Position numbers and translations under genes: made by a program. Of a stretch of DNA of 64,000 bases, positions 26,254-35,343 are shown piece after piece. The notes beneath the pieces were generated by a model. That model was not told the DNA's origin. It ran no database searches and saw nothing but the letters and a program-made list of their open reading frames with translations. The stretch comes from AG-12 sp027339635. GTDB lineage: Bacteria > Chloroflexota > Dormibacteria > Aeolococcales > Bog-877. The stretch spans positions 1-64,000 of the forward strand of contig DAHWNZ010000006.1 in assembly GCA_027339635.1 (NCBI GenBank), written 5' to 3'. Position 1 is the stretch's first letter; each line of letters begins with the position of its first letter.

Positions 26254-26802
26254 TCAGGCCGGCGCCCCGGAGGGCGGGGCCATGGGTCGGAACAGAACCC
26301 GCTGGTAGAGGCCGAACTTCAAGACCCAAAGCACCGCGTAGGTACCCAGGTAGGCGAGGCCGACAAGCGCGGTGCGCCCGGGACCCTGGCCCGCGATGTG
26401 GGCCGCCGCCTCGCTGGTGACCCAAGTCGAGGCCAGGAGCCCGAGGATCGTTATGCCCCAGTAGAACACGAACTGTCTGCCCGGACGGCGCCTGTCAGCC
26501 TCCGCCCAGATCCAGTAGCGGCTTAGGAGGTATGAAAGCATCCCGCCCACTACGGTCGCGGCCACCGCTGCCTCGGCCGCCGTCGCCAGGTGGAACCCGA
26601 ACAGGGCCAGCAACACCAGCTCGCTGGCGACTGTGGAGGCGACCGAGGTCCCCGCATACCGCAGCACCCGACCGAGCAGGGGCGAGTGCTCGGACCTGGT
26701 TGGCTTGAGCCGGCTCATGTCGGGGAGCGAGCTGACGGGCAAGCCCCTCTCAGATCCTTCTGAACCCGCCTCCAGCGGGGGCGCCATCTCTTGAACGGTC
26801 AC
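26254..26802 (-). CDS. GtrA-family membrane protein
   Basis: 182 residues: about 45 soluble residues, then four membrane helices. GtrA features are LRYAGTSVASTVASELVLL at helix 1 and the helix-2 end SYLLSRYWIW. GtrA proteins are implicated in moving lipid-linked sugars across the membrane for cell-surface glycosylation. The start overlaps the ABC ATPase stop (ATGA), linking it to the ABC transporter operon. Confidence 0.85.
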   Translation of the reverse strand: MTVQEMAPPLEAGSEGSERGLPVSSLPDMSRLKPTRSEHSPLLGRVLRYAGTSVASTVASELVLLALFGFHLATAAEAAVAATVVGGMLSYLLSRYWIWAEADRRRPGRQFVFYWGITILGLLASTWVTSEAAAHIAGQGPGRTALVGLAYLGTYAVLWVLKFGLYQRVLFRPMAPPSGAPA

Positions 26803-27512
26803 GAAGTCTCCAAATCTGCCGCGGTCTGTCCCTTCAGCGGGTTCTTCTTCAGGGTGAGCTGCCCGCGATTCACCATCGCGGTCCGGGGTGCCTGGCGCGC
26901 CACCTTGGAATCGTGGGTCGCGATCACCAGCGTCAGCTCCCGGTTCGCCCGCACCGTCTGAAGCAGGCCCATGATCTCAGATCGGGTGCCCTCGTCGAGG
27001 TTTCCCGTTGGCTCGTCGGCGAGAAGAACCCTCGGCTCCTTGACCAGGGCCCGAGCGATCGCGACCCGCTGCTGCTCGCCGCCCGACAGCTCGGCGGGAA
27101 AGTGCCCGGCTCGGTCACCGAGCCCCACCCCTTCGAGGGCCTCCATCGAGCGCCGGCGCGCATCGTCTCCGCCGATCCCCAGGGGTACCAGGGCGGCCTG
27201 GACGTTCTCGACCGCGCTGAGGGTGGGCATCAGATTGTAATTCTGGAACACGAAGCCCAGGGTTCGTGCCCTCAGGTCCCCAAGGCGCCCCTCCCCCAGC
27301 TTGGAGGTGTCCTGGCCGTCGAGAACCAGGGAGCCCGATGTCGGCCGGTCCAGGGCACCCATGAGCAGGAGCAGGGTTGTCTTCCCGCTTCCGGTTGGGC
27401 CCTGGATGGTGAGGAAATCGCCGTCTTCGACGGTGAGATTCACCCGGCGCAGGGCGTTAACCTCGGCCCTCCCCTTGTGGTAGAGCTTCGAGACATCGGT
27501 CAGCTGGTACAA
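26799..27512 (-). CDS. ABC transporter ATP-binding protein, MacB/LolD type
   Basis: 237 residues. Walker A is GPTGSGKTT, the Q-loop region is FVFQNYNLMPTLSAVENV, the signature is LSGGEQQRVAIARAL, Walker B is VLLADEPTGNLD, and the H-loop is VIATHD. This subgroup partners FtsX/MacB-fold permeases in mechanotransmission rather than classical transport. The TTG start has GGGAG 7-9 nt upstream. It follows the permease by 57 bp. Confidence 0.93.
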   Translation of the reverse strand: MYQLTDVSKLYHKGRAEVNALRRVNLTVEDGDFLTIQGPTGSGKTTLLLLMGALDRPTSGSLVLDGQDTSKLGEGRLGDLRARTLGFVFQNYNLMPTLSAVENVQAALVPLGIGGDDARRRSMEALEGVGLGDRAGHFPAELSGGEQQRVAIARALVKEPRVLLADEPTGNLDEGTRSEIMGLLQTVRANRELTLVIATHDSKVARQAPRTAMVNRGQLTLKKNPLKGQTAADLETS

Positions 27513-27569
27513 GTGGACGCTCCCTTCTGCTGGTAAGACCGGGTCACGCTGGGGGAGTTGGTCACGTGC

Positions 27570-29006
27570 CTACTCCACCCGCCTCAGAGCATCGGCAGGG
27601 CGCAGCCGCGCAACTCGCCAGCCTCCGATGGCGCCCGCCAGAAGGCCGCCCGCCAGAGCCAGCAGGATGGCGAGGCCGACTACGTCCCAGGAGATGGGGG
27701 CGGTGAGGTGAACGGTCACCGTGTGCGCGGCAGCACCCAGGTTGTGAAGGAAGCTGGGGCGACCGCCCCCGAAGGCGCCGGCCCCGGCCCCCGCCGCGGG
27801 AAAGTGGGCCGCGGTCGTGGCTCCGACCGGAACCTTGACCGTGCCCCCAACCCGCTCGACCAGGAACGCGCCCAGGAAGCCAAGTCCGACTCCTACCGCC
27901 GCACCTAGCACGCCCTGAACCAGGCCCTCGCCCACGATCTGGGCGACGATCCGGCGACTCTTCCAACCCAGGGCCTTGAGGGTGCCGAACTCGCGCACGC
28001 GGCCCGACACCGATGAGAGTGTCAGCATCGCCGCCAGGGCGAAGGCGACCACCAGCACGATCGCGGCCAGCCACTTGCCCAAGGAGCTGGCCAGGCTCGA
28101 GGCCGTCCCCAAGGAGCTGGACACCTGGCTCGCCAGGTCCGCCGCGGTGGTCACGGTCAGCCCTGGAGTCGTCTTGTCGATCTCGCCCTTCACCGCGCCG
28201 ATGGCGGAGTTGTTGTCCGCCTCGACGTAGATCGTGTTGACGTCGTCCTTGTCGCCGGCCACGGCCTGGGCCCGGGCGAGCGGGACGTACACATCTGAGC
28301 CGGAGCTGCCACTTGCGGGGGTGACTATCCCAATCACCTTGTACGAGGTGTCTGAGATGGTCACCTTTGAGCCGACCTTGAGGCCCTCCTGCTTGGCGTA
28401 GGAGGAGTCGACAAGTGCCACGTCCGAGTTCAGATCGGAGCTTGAGAAGTAGCCCCCCGAGGTGACGCTCGCCCCGCTGAGCGGACCGAGTCCGGGGGCG
28501 GAGATGTCGACCCCCTCGATCGTGAAGGAGTTGGCCTTGAAGGAGGTTCTCGAGCCGGAGGAGGAGCCGCTGGGCGTCGAGCCCGGCGCGAATCCGGAAC
28601 CCGGCTGGAACGAGCCCGTGAAGGTGAAGTCACTGAGGGCGAGGCCTCCGGCCGCGTCACTCACCCCCTTGAGCTTGGTGATCTTGCTGACATCGGTAGC
28701 CGGGATGACCGCCAGACCGGGGCTGGCGGACACGTGCTGGCCCGAGATCGACGTCGGTCTGGCACCGGTTGGTGGGCCACCGAAAGAGAATGGGCCGCCC
28801 GATCCGAAGCTCGGCGCCTTGGTTACGGTCAGATCGGTGCCGACACCGTAGAGGGAGTGCAGCACCTGCCCCTGAGCGGCGTTGACGCCGCTCGAGGCCG
28901 CGGCCACGGTGACGACCAGCCCCACTCCGACCGCTAGGCCGATTGCGACCAGGCTGGCCTGACGGCGGCGGCGCCGGAGCTCCCGCCACAGATACGTGAG
29001 ATACAA
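27570..29006 (-). CDS. ABC transporter permease, FtsX/MacB fold
   Basis: 478 residues: one N-terminal membrane helix (about 14-36), a periplasmic-type MacB_PCD domain of about 270 residues rich in Gly/Ser, then the three-helix FtsX domain (RVREFGTLKALGWKSRRIVAQIVGEG marks its start). The SGSSSGS-rich parts of the outer domain look disordered. With the adjacent ATPase it forms a type VII ABC system, possibly for lipoproteins, peptides or cell-wall regulation; substrate unknown. The TTG at 29006 has AAGGAG 6 nt upstream; an upstream ATG gives an unconserved extension. Confidence 0.88.
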   Translation of the reverse strand: MYLTYLWRELRRRRRQASLVAIGLAVGVGLVVTVAAASSGVNAAQGQVLHSLYGVGTDLTVTKAPSFGSGGPFSFGGPPTGARPTSISGQHVSASPGLAVIPATDVSKITKLKGVSDAAGGLALSDFTFTGSFQPGSGFAPGSTPSGSSSGSRTSFKANSFTIEGVDISAPGLGPLSGASVTSGGYFSSSDLNSDVALVDSSYAKQEGLKVGSKVTISDTSYKVIGIVTPASGSSGSDVYVPLARAQAVAGDKDDVNTIYVEADNNSAIGAVKGEIDKTTPGLTVTTAADLASQVSSSLGTASSLASSLGKWLAAIVLVVAFALAAMLTLSSVSGRVREFGTLKALGWKSRRIVAQIVGEGLVQGVLGAAVGVGLGFLGAFLVERVGGTVKVPVGATTAAHFPAAGAGAGAFGGGRPSFLHNLGAAAHTVTVHLTAPISWDVVGLAILLALAGGLLAGAIGGWRVARLRPADALRRVE

Positions 29007-29185
29007 GTCCGCTCCTTCAAAGCAGGCCGGGGTGATTCCCTGCTTCCAACTCAAACGGCCCGCTCTGGGAGCCCCATCGGAAGGCTCTTAGAGAAAACTG
29101 AGAGTCGCCTGCTGAGGTGGATCTAAACTCCAGGTGACTGGGCAAGCTGTCGGCAGAAGTGGTGCAGGACTTGGAGGAGTTGGCC

Positions 29186-30112
29186 GTGGACCGCCTGATC
29201 GCGCCGGGAATTTGGCAGATAGACACCGAGCTCGGCGGCTGGACCGAGTTGAATGCGGTCTTTCTCATCGAGGGGCAGCGCCCCTGCCTGGTCGAGACCG
29301 GTCCCCAAAGGGACGCCGGCAGGGTCCTCGCAGCGTTGGCCGCCAGGGGCCTCGACGCCAAGGATCTGGCGTACGTGGTCCTGACCCACATCCACCTCGA
29401 CCATGGCGGAGCGGTGGGCGAGGTGGCGCAGCGCTACCCCGGGGCCCGGGTGATCTGCCATCCCAAGGGCCTGCGCCACCTGGCGGACCCGACTCGCCTG
29501 GTGGCCGCCGCCGGGCAGGTGTACGGCGACCGTCTGGATCCCCTCTATGGGCGGATGACCCCAGTAGACGTGGCCAGCCTGGTGGGCGCCGAGGACATGC
29601 AGGTGTTGGACCTCGGGGGCCGCAAGCTGACCCTTGTGCACTCCCCCGGGCACGCCAAGCACCATATCGCCATCCTGGACGACCTGAGCGGGGTGATCCT
29701 CGTGGGTGACGCGGTCGGGGTGAAGGTTCCGGGTGGCGGCCCGCTGCGGCCCGCGATGCCTCCGGACGACTTCGATCTGGAGCTGGCCATCGGGTCGCTC
29801 CACAAGTTCGCCGCCCTCGGGCCCGCGCAGGTGGTTCTCACCCATTTCGGCCCGGCCGGGGAGCCCCAGGAGGTCCTCCACGAGGCGGAGGCCACAATGC
29901 GGCGCTGGTGCCAGGTGGCCGAGTCCGCTTACGCCGAGGTGCCCACCGTCGACCACATCGAGCGCGCCCTCCTGGAGCGGGTGTTCGAGCCGGCGGAGGA
30001 CGCTTCGCGCCAGGAGGTCGTGGACACCCTGAACGGCTTCGCTTCGAACGCGGCTGGAATGCACGGTTGGCTCCGGAGACGGGCGCAGGCTGCCGGGAGC
30101 GACAAGCCCTGA
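29186..30112 (+). CDS. Metallo-beta-lactamase-fold hydrolase
   Basis: 308 residues. The di-metal site is THIHLDHGGAVG (HxHxDH), with a downstream His in HSPGHAKHH and Asp in LVGDAVGV. The C-terminal 80 residues form a helical extension as in lactonase or RNase-Z-like thioesterase relatives. Function is not assignable more closely. The GTG at 29186 has GGAGGAG 6-8 nt upstream; a GTG at 29159 is possible. A TAAACT box at 29124-29129 would give a leader of about 50 nt. A hairpin 9 bp after the stop is a likely terminator. Confidence 0.85.
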   Translation: MDRLIAPGIWQIDTELGGWTELNAVFLIEGQRPCLVETGPQRDAGRVLAALAARGLDAKDLAYVVLTHIHLDHGGAVGEVAQRYPGARVICHPKGLRHLADPTRLVAAAGQVYGDRLDPLYGRMTPVDVASLVGAEDMQVLDLGGRKLTLVHSPGHAKHHIAILDDLSGVILVGDAVGVKVPGGGPLRPAMPPDDFDLELAIGSLHKFAALGPAQVVLTHFGPAGEPQEVLHEAEATMRRWCQVAESAYAEVPTVDHIERALLERVFEPAEDASRQEVVDTLNGFASNAAGMHGWLRRRAQAAGSDKP

Positions 30113-30120
30113 GCGCTTCC

Positions 30121-30141
30121 GGACCCCCTCGCCAGGGGTCC
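30121..30141 (+). terminator. Hairpin terminator after MBL gene
   Basis: GGACCCC and GGGGTCC form a perfect 7-bp stem with a 7-nt loop, starting 9 bp past the stop at 30112 and followed by TCTC. Confidence 0.55.
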
Positions 30142-30179
30142 TCTCAGAGCGCGCGGGAGAGGCTCCAGCCTACTTGACG

Positions 30180-30208
30180 TTGCGGCAGATGGGAAGTCCC
30201 AATACAAT
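30180..30208 (+). promoter_or_regulatory. Promoter of the DUF5679 gene
   Basis: TTGCGG (30180-30185) and TACAAT (30203-30208) with a 17-bp spacer. Transcription would give a leader of about 50 nt containing a GGAGGGG ribosome binding site, so this unit is not leaderless. Confidence 0.5.
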
Positions 30209-30265
30209 GCGGCTGTTCGCCCGGCGCCTGAGTTCGGGTCCCAAGTCCAGCGGAGGGGTACTGAT

Positions 30266-30415
30266 ATGGCCGTAACCGGCTTCTGCATGAAGTGCAAGAC
30301 GGCGAGGGAGATCTCCAACCCCCAGCCTACCCAGCTGAAGAACGGCAAGCCGGCAACCACCGGCACCTGCCCGGTCTGCGGCACCAAGATCTTCAAGATC
30401 GGGAAGGCAGCCTGA
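30266..30415 (+). CDS. Small zinc-ribbon protein, DUF5679-like
   Basis: A 49-residue protein. The first knuckle is GFCMKCKTAREI, the middle is NPQPTQLKNGKPATTG, and the second knuckle is CPVCGTKIFKIG. This matches the DUF5679 pattern known from Actinobacteria and Chloroflexota and resembles the zinc ribbons at the C-terminus of some topoisomerases. The ATG is preceded by GGAGGGG. Own promoter upstream and an M20 peptidase 31 bp downstream. Function unknown; a nucleic-acid or protein-binding adaptor is plausible. Confidence 0.8.
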   Translation: MAVTGFCMKCKTAREISNPQPTQLKNGKPATTGTCPVCGTKIFKIGKAA

Positions 30416-30446
30416 TCCGGCACGGCGCCGGCCGGGGTCGAGCCCT

Positions 30447-31862
30447 GTGGCTGGGCCCCGGCCGGTGAGTGGCGGAGAGGAGCACGTCGCCGCCGCCATA
30501 GCGGCACGGGAACGTGCCCTTGTCGCGGGCTTGAAGCGGTGGGTGGAGATCCCATCGATCAGCACCGACCCGAGCCACGCCTCGGACTGTGTGCGTTCGG
30601 CGGAGTTCCTGAAGGAGTACGCGCTGGCGTGCGGCATGACCAGGGCCGAGATCTGGCCCACGGCCGGGCACCCGGCGGTATTTGCCGAGCGGCTGGAGGA
30701 CCCCTCCCTGCCTACCGTTTTGGTGTACGGGCACCATGACGTGCAGCCGGTCGACCCGGTCGAGGAGTGGGAGGCGGCCCCCTTTCAACCGCTCGAACGC
30801 GACGGGCTCCTCCTTGGGAGGGGCACCGCGGATGACAAGGGCCACATCCTCATGCACCTGGAGGCGGTTCGGGGCATCCTCGACGCCGAGGGCCGCCTGC
30901 CAGTCAATCTCAAGCTGATCGCCGAGGGCGAGGAGGAGAACGGGTCCGAGCACTTCGAGTCCGTCCTGAAGGAGCACCTGGGCCAGCTCGAGGCCGATGT
31001 CGCGGTCATCAGCGACACGGGCATGCTGTCCAGGGAGCAGCCGGCGCTCACCATCGCCCTGCGGGGGATGGCCTACTGGGAGGTGCGGGTCAGAACCTCC
31101 GACACGGACCTCCACTCGGGCGTTTACGGCGGCGCCGTCCTCAACCCAATCGCGGTCCTGTGCCAGATGCTGGCGGGGCTCCACGACGACGCGGGCCGGG
31201 TCACGGTGCCAGGATTCTACGATCAAGTCCGCAGCCTCTCGACGGCTGAACGGGACGAGCTGGCCCAGGTGCCGTTCGACGAGGACTCGTTCCTGCGGCC
31301 GGTGGGCGCGATCTCGGGGGGAGAGGCCGGCTACAGCCTGATGGAGAGACGTACCATCCGGCCCACCCTGGAGATCTGCGGAATCTGGGGCGGCTACCAG
31401 GGGGAGGGTGCCAAGACGGTGATCCCGGCGCGGGCTGGAGCGAAGCTGTCCTCGCGGCTGGTGCCGGATCAGACAGCCGATGAGGTGACCCTTCTGGTCG
31501 GCAACCATCTGCGCCGAACCGCCCCGGCGGGCGTGCAGGTCGAGTTCGAGCTGATCCACGACGGCCGCTGGGTTCTCACCCCGGCCTCCCATCCCGCAGT
31601 TGACGCGGCGGCTGACGCCCTGGCCGCGGTGTGGGGAAGAAGACCGTCCTACATCAGGGAGGGCGGGAGCATTCCCCCGGTGGCGACGATCGCCGAGCTG
31701 CTCAGCGTGCCCTGCGTGCTGCTGGGCGTGGGATTGCCCGAGGACCACATACACGCCCCCAACGAGAGGGTCGACCTGGGCCAGCTGTTTCGCGGAATGC
31801 AGAGCCTGGGGAGGCTCTGGCAGGCCTACTCGGAGCTGGGTCGAGAAAGGCTCAGCGGCTGA
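30447..31862 (+). CDS. M20-family metallopeptidase (dipeptidase-like)
   Basis: 471 residues. Metal ligands and catalytic residues: VYGHHDVQP (His, Asp), RGTADDKGHI (bridging Asp), AEGEEENGS (catalytic Glu and metal Glu), and near the C-terminus LPEDHIHAPNE (His). A dimerisation domain spans about 200-340. It would hydrolyse dipeptides or N-acyl amino acids in the cytoplasm. The start is uncertain: GTG at 30447 or 30465, neither with a clear ribosome binding site. The 3' end overlaps the convergent TrkA gene by 11 bp. Confidence 0.88.
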   Translation: MAGPRPVSGGEEHVAAAIAARERALVAGLKRWVEIPSISTDPSHASDCVRSAEFLKEYALACGMTRAEIWPTAGHPAVFAERLEDPSLPTVLVYGHHDVQPVDPVEEWEAAPFQPLERDGLLLGRGTADDKGHILMHLEAVRGILDAEGRLPVNLKLIAEGEEENGSEHFESVLKEHLGQLEADVAVISDTGMLSREQPALTIALRGMAYWEVRVRTSDTDLHSGVYGGAVLNPIAVLCQMLAGLHDDAGRVTVPGFYDQVRSLSTAERDELAQVPFDEDSFLRPVGAISGGEAGYSLMERRTIRPTLEICGIWGGYQGEGAKTVIPARAGAKLSSRLVPDQTADEVTLLVGNHLRRTAPAGVQVEFELIHDGRWVLTPASHPAVDAAADALAAVWGRRPSYIREGGSIPPVATIAELLSVPCVLLGVGLPEDHIHAPNERVDLGQLFRGMQSLGRLWQAYSELGRERLSG

Positions 31863-32535
31863 TCGGAGCGAGTTCGGTCGGGGTTCCGAGCAGGAAGTCG
31901 GAGCTCGGGCGATCGGTGAATATCAGGATCTGATCTCCCACCGCAAGCGGCGAGTCCCCGTCCACCTCCTGGCCATCTCGTAGCGTGAGAAGCACCCGTT
32001 CACGGGCGAAGGCCGGCACCTCCGAGGGCCGGCGGCCCACCGCCTCCCCCATGGGAACCGTGATGCGCATCACGGCCCGGTCGGTGCCCTCCATGGGCAT
32101 GCGCTCGATGTCCGTGCTGTTCACCAGGGCGGTGTCAATCTGGTTCAAAATGAGCTCGGTCGCTGACACCGCGATGTCGACTCCGAGCTTCTGGAAGAGC
32201 GGCACGTTGCTCGGGTTGTTGACCCGGGCTATTGTGTGGGGCACCTTGAAGTTGAGCTTCGCCAGCTGGCAGGCCACCAGGTTGTCCTCGTCGTCGCCGG
32301 TGACTGCAGCTAGGACGTCCGCCCGCTCGATCCCGCTGGTGGCCAGAAATGCCATCTCGTCACCGTCTCCGACCAGACAGGCGCAGCTTCCCAGCTGGGC
32401 CGAGATGGAGGAAGCCCGGATGCGGTCCTTCTCGATCAGGGCGACCTCGTATCCGGCCTTGAGGAGGCGGTGGGTCAGATAGAACCCTACCTTGCCACCC
32501 CCGACCACTATCACGTAGGCGGGCCGCTCAGCCAT
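31852..32535 (-). CDS. TrkA-type potassium-channel regulator, TrkA-N + TrkA-C
   Basis: 227 residues. The Rossmann domain has the NAD-binding GGGKVGFYLTHRL motif and acidic IEKD at the end of beta-2; a TrkA-C (RCK_C) ligand domain covers about 140-220. These proteins gate K+ channels such as TrkH or KtrB in response to NAD(H)/ATP or c-di-AMP. It overlaps its upstream partner by 8 bp. No channel gene is in the window. Confidence 0.88.
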   Translation of the reverse strand: MAERPAYVIVVGGGKVGFYLTHRLLKAGYEVALIEKDRIRASSISAQLGSCACLVGDGDEMAFLATSGIERADVLAAVTGDDEDNLVACQLAKLNFKVPHTIARVNNPSNVPLFQKLGVDIAVSATELILNQIDTALVNSTDIERMPMEGTDRAVMRITVPMGEAVGRRPSEVPAFARERVLLTLRDGQEVDGDSPLAVGDQILIFTDRPSSDFLLGTPTELAPISR

Positions 32536-32986
32536 CCGCCACCCCCGACACGGTCACGGCGGCACGGGCGCGGTCAGCCGCCTCCGGCCCCTCCTCGAAG
32601 AAGGTCTTCGCTATGGCGGCCCCGACCACGGTCGGACAGTAGGTGTAAAGGCCCATCTCGCGATACACCCTCTCGCGGATGGGATCGTAGATCCTGGTCA
32701 TGACCCGCGGGATATGGAAGATCGCCCTCGCTACCTGGGCGCTCATGATGTTGCGGTTGTCGCCATTGGTCACGGATATGAACCAATCGGTCTGGGCCGC
32801 GCCGGCCTCCTCCAGGACATGCTGATCGGTGCCGTTTCCCAAGACCATACGGCCCTTGAAGCTCTCGCCTAGACGGTCGAATGCCTGCCGGGAGCTGTCG
32901 ACCACCGTCACCTGGTGACCCTCCTCGGCTAGGGCCAGGGCGAGACGGGCACCCACCCTACCGCAGCCCACGATCAGGACCCTCAC
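32528..32986 (-). CDS. TrkA-N domain protein, RCK_N only
   Basis: 152 residues: VLIVGCGRVGARLALALA gives the NAD-binding Gly motif, with VVDSS after beta-2, but no TrkA-C domain follows. The pair resembles the CeoB-CeoC arrangement of mycobacteria. The GTG at 32986 is chosen because the Rossmann fold begins at once and a TATACT box lies 7 nt upstream; a further-upstream ATG would add 20 residues without a match. Confidence 0.85.
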   Translation of the reverse strand: MRVLIVGCGRVGARLALALAEEGHQVTVVDSSRQAFDRLGESFKGRMVLGNGTDQHVLEEAGAAQTDWFISVTNGDNRNIMSAQVARAIFHIPRVMTRIYDPIRERVYREMGLYTYCPTVVGAAIAKTFFEEGPEAADRARAAVTVSGVADG

Positions 32987-32993
32987 CTGTCGG

Positions 32994-32999
32994 AGTATA
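32994..32999 (-). promoter_or_regulatory. -10 box (TATACT) for leaderless TrkA pair
   Basis: TATACT on the minus strand ends 7 nt before the GTG at 32986. Confidence 0.65.
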
Positions 33000-33109
33000 G
33001 CCGCGAGTGGGACAGGATCCTCTCGCCCTGGCCCGGCGGTGGGCACCTGCCGGTTGGGCCGGCGCGCCGTGACTCGAAACCAGGGTCGGCCGGTGGCCGT
33101 TGCAGGAGC

Positions 33110-35215
33110 ATGGCGCCAAGTCGACAGCGCGCCCGGCTCTTGCCTGGTTGGAGCCGGCGTGCGCTAACTCCTTTTCCGGTGCTGCTCGTACTCACCACTG
33201 TGCTCACGAGTGGGTGCGCCACCGCCGCCCGAACGCAACCATCCCGGCTCCCGCGCGCGGTACTGTTCCAAGTCATCCCCACCCCGGGCCGGCAGCCAGA
33301 TTGCGGGAACCCGGCGGGCGGGTCCGGAGTCGCGCCCGCCGGAGGGCCCCTCGTCAACTACGTCACGGCGGAGGCCCCGGGTGGCGAGGCCTTCGCCGAC
33401 TGCAACCTCGTGGCGACCCGACCAGATGGCTCCTCGCAGTGGCACTTCCATCACCTCCAGATGGACGTGATGGGGCTCAGCGTCCTGAGTGATGGGCGGG
33501 TGCTGGGCTTCGGATTCAACCCAGCGGGGACCTCGGTCACCTGGTCGATGGTGTCAGGACCGGTGGCTTCCGGGAGGTGGACCGCGACCCGCCTCACCGG
33601 GATCGGCCCGTCGACGTACGACTCCCTGAGCTGCAGCCTGAGCGGTCAGGTCTGTGTCGCCTTCCCCGCTCCCGACGTGGTCTGGGAAGGGCTCTGTCCG
33701 ACGCCGGTCATGGGAGCGCCGACTCCGCCCCCGGCGACGCCGACAGGGCCGGTGTTCGTTTACCGGCCAGGCTCCGGGTGGGCGGCCATCACAGGGCTGC
33801 CCGCCAACCTGAGCACGATGACGGGTGCCGTCACCTCGGACGGCGCCATCATCCTCGGCGGATCTGAGGATGGCAGAGGGGTAATTCTCACGAGCGAGAA
33901 CCAGGGATTGACGTTCGTTCCCAGGGCCACCCCGCCGGCCCCCGTGACAGCCATCGCCGCCAACTCCCAACGCGTCGTGGCCGTGGGTGGCACTCCAAGC
34001 TGCGACTTCGGACCCACGACCGACGGGGACACTCAGGAGATCTACTCCAGCTCTGCCTCCGGGACGAGCTGGACCAAGGACCTGGATCTGACGGCCACCT
34101 CCGCTCCGCTCACCGGGGTTGCCCTTACCGGCTCCGGCTCTGCTGTGATAGCCGCAGGGTCGTCGACCCAGTGCGGTCTGGCCGACGACGGGTTCTGTTT
34201 CCAGGAGATAGCGGAGGCGCCGCCCTCTCTCACGTCCCTGGTCAGGCCTGCCCACTTTGACCAGCTCGAATTGGTCAGCTTCGCGGCGAGTGGGAGTCGG
34301 GTTCTGGCGGTGAACTCCCAAGGTTTGCTTGAAGCGGGGGCCCCCAGCCTCGGGCGGTGGACCGTCCAGGGCGCGGTCACGGAGCCCGCCCTGGAGAACG
34401 TGAACTTCTTCCCCTCACACCCCACCATGGGGGTGGCTGAGCTCTCGCTCGGGTCTGAGACCGCCGCCGTCGAGACCGACGACGGCGGCTTCCACTGGAC
34501 TTCCGGGCCCGTCCAGCCTCGATCGGCCGCGGGCCCCATCGCCTGGGCATCTTTCAGAGTCGGCTTCGCCGTCGGCCAGGATCCCAAGGCCGGGCTTCTG
34601 GTCACGACTGACGGCGGCCACCATTGGCGCTCCTACTCCTGGCCCGGTGACGACGAGGAGGTGAGCTGGCTGTACTTTCAGAGTCCCAAGGTTGGTTTCG
34701 CCGCCCTGGACACGGCGGGAGGAATGATGCACCTCATCGCGACCTCCGACGGTGGCCGACAGTGGCGCCCTGTGGCTCACTCCGATCAGAAGCTGGCGGA
34801 TCTACCCGCCGACATCGCGGCCGTTCGCTCCGGCGGAGAGACAACGATCGCAGTCCTTCGCGAGTGGGGATGGCGGCTGATCACCGACGGCAGGACGGTG
34901 TCGACCACGACCTTCCGAGGCCCGGTGGCGGTCAGTGCCGTGGCCCTGCAACCCGGAGGGCTGGTGTGGGCGGCGGGTACCAGCAGCTGGTGGTACGCAC
35001 CCAGCCCGATCCTGCTAGTGAGCGCCGGAGGACACCGCGGCCGCCGTATCGGGGAGCTTCCCTTCGACTCCGCCCCCCAGGAGATGGAGTTCAGCACCGC
35101 TCGAGATGGCTGGATGGTTGATCAGGGCCAGCTCTTCACGACCCAAGACGGAGGGCTTGACTGGAAGCAGGTGCCCCTTCGCGCGGTTGCCGTCGCCGGC
35201 TATTCGGTGAGCTGA
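33110..35215 (+). CDS. Exported beta-propeller protein with Asp-box repeats
   Basis: 701 residues. A signal-like helix at about 17-35 ends in LTSGC, a near-lipobox, so it is either a lipoprotein or secreted. The body has repeated Asp-box (BNR) motifs, for example ETDDGGFHWTSG, TTDGGHHWRS, TSDGGRQWRP and TTQDGGLDWKQ, spaced about 50-70 residues apart, as in Ycf48-like and sialidase-like propellers. No sialidase catalytic residues are evident. The ATG has AGGAG 2-6 nt upstream. Function unknown, probably extracellular binding. Confidence 0.8.
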   Translation: MAPSRQRARLLPGWSRRALTPFPVLLVLTTVLTSGCATAARTQPSRLPRAVLFQVIPTPGRQPDCGNPAGGSGVAPAGGPLVNYVTAEAPGGEAFADCNLVATRPDGSSQWHFHHLQMDVMGLSVLSDGRVLGFGFNPAGTSVTWSMVSGPVASGRWTATRLTGIGPSTYDSLSCSLSGQVCVAFPAPDVVWEGLCPTPVMGAPTPPPATPTGPVFVYRPGSGWAAITGLPANLSTMTGAVTSDGAIILGGSEDGRGVILTSENQGLTFVPRATPPAPVTAIAANSQRVVAVGGTPSCDFGPTTDGDTQEIYSSSASGTSWTKDLDLTATSAPLTGVALTGSGSAVIAAGSSTQCGLADDGFCFQEIAEAPPSLTSLVRPAHFDQLELVSFAASGSRVLAVNSQGLLEAGAPSLGRWTVQGAVTEPALENVNFFPSHPTMGVAELSLGSETAAVETDDGGFHWTSGPVQPRSAAGPIAWASFRVGFAVGQDPKAGLLVTTDGGHHWRSYSWPGDDEEVSWLYFQSPKVGFAALDTAGGMMHLIATSDGGRQWRPVAHSDQKLADLPADIAAVRSGGETTIAVLREWGWRLITDGRTVSTTTFRGPVAVSAVALQPGGLVWAAGTSSWWYAPSPILLVSAGGHRGRRIGELPFDSAPQEMEFSTARDGWMVDQGQLFTTQDGGLDWKQVPLRAVAVAGYSVS

Positions 35216-35343
35216 GAAGGCTGGGTCGAGCCGAAGACAGTGCAGCGTCTCAAACAGCAGCCGCTGGACCCTGTCGCGGGCACGGAGCCCCGCGGGGGCG
35301 GATCCTGTGCGAGGATGCCCCAGCGCGCCACAATGGAGGACCC

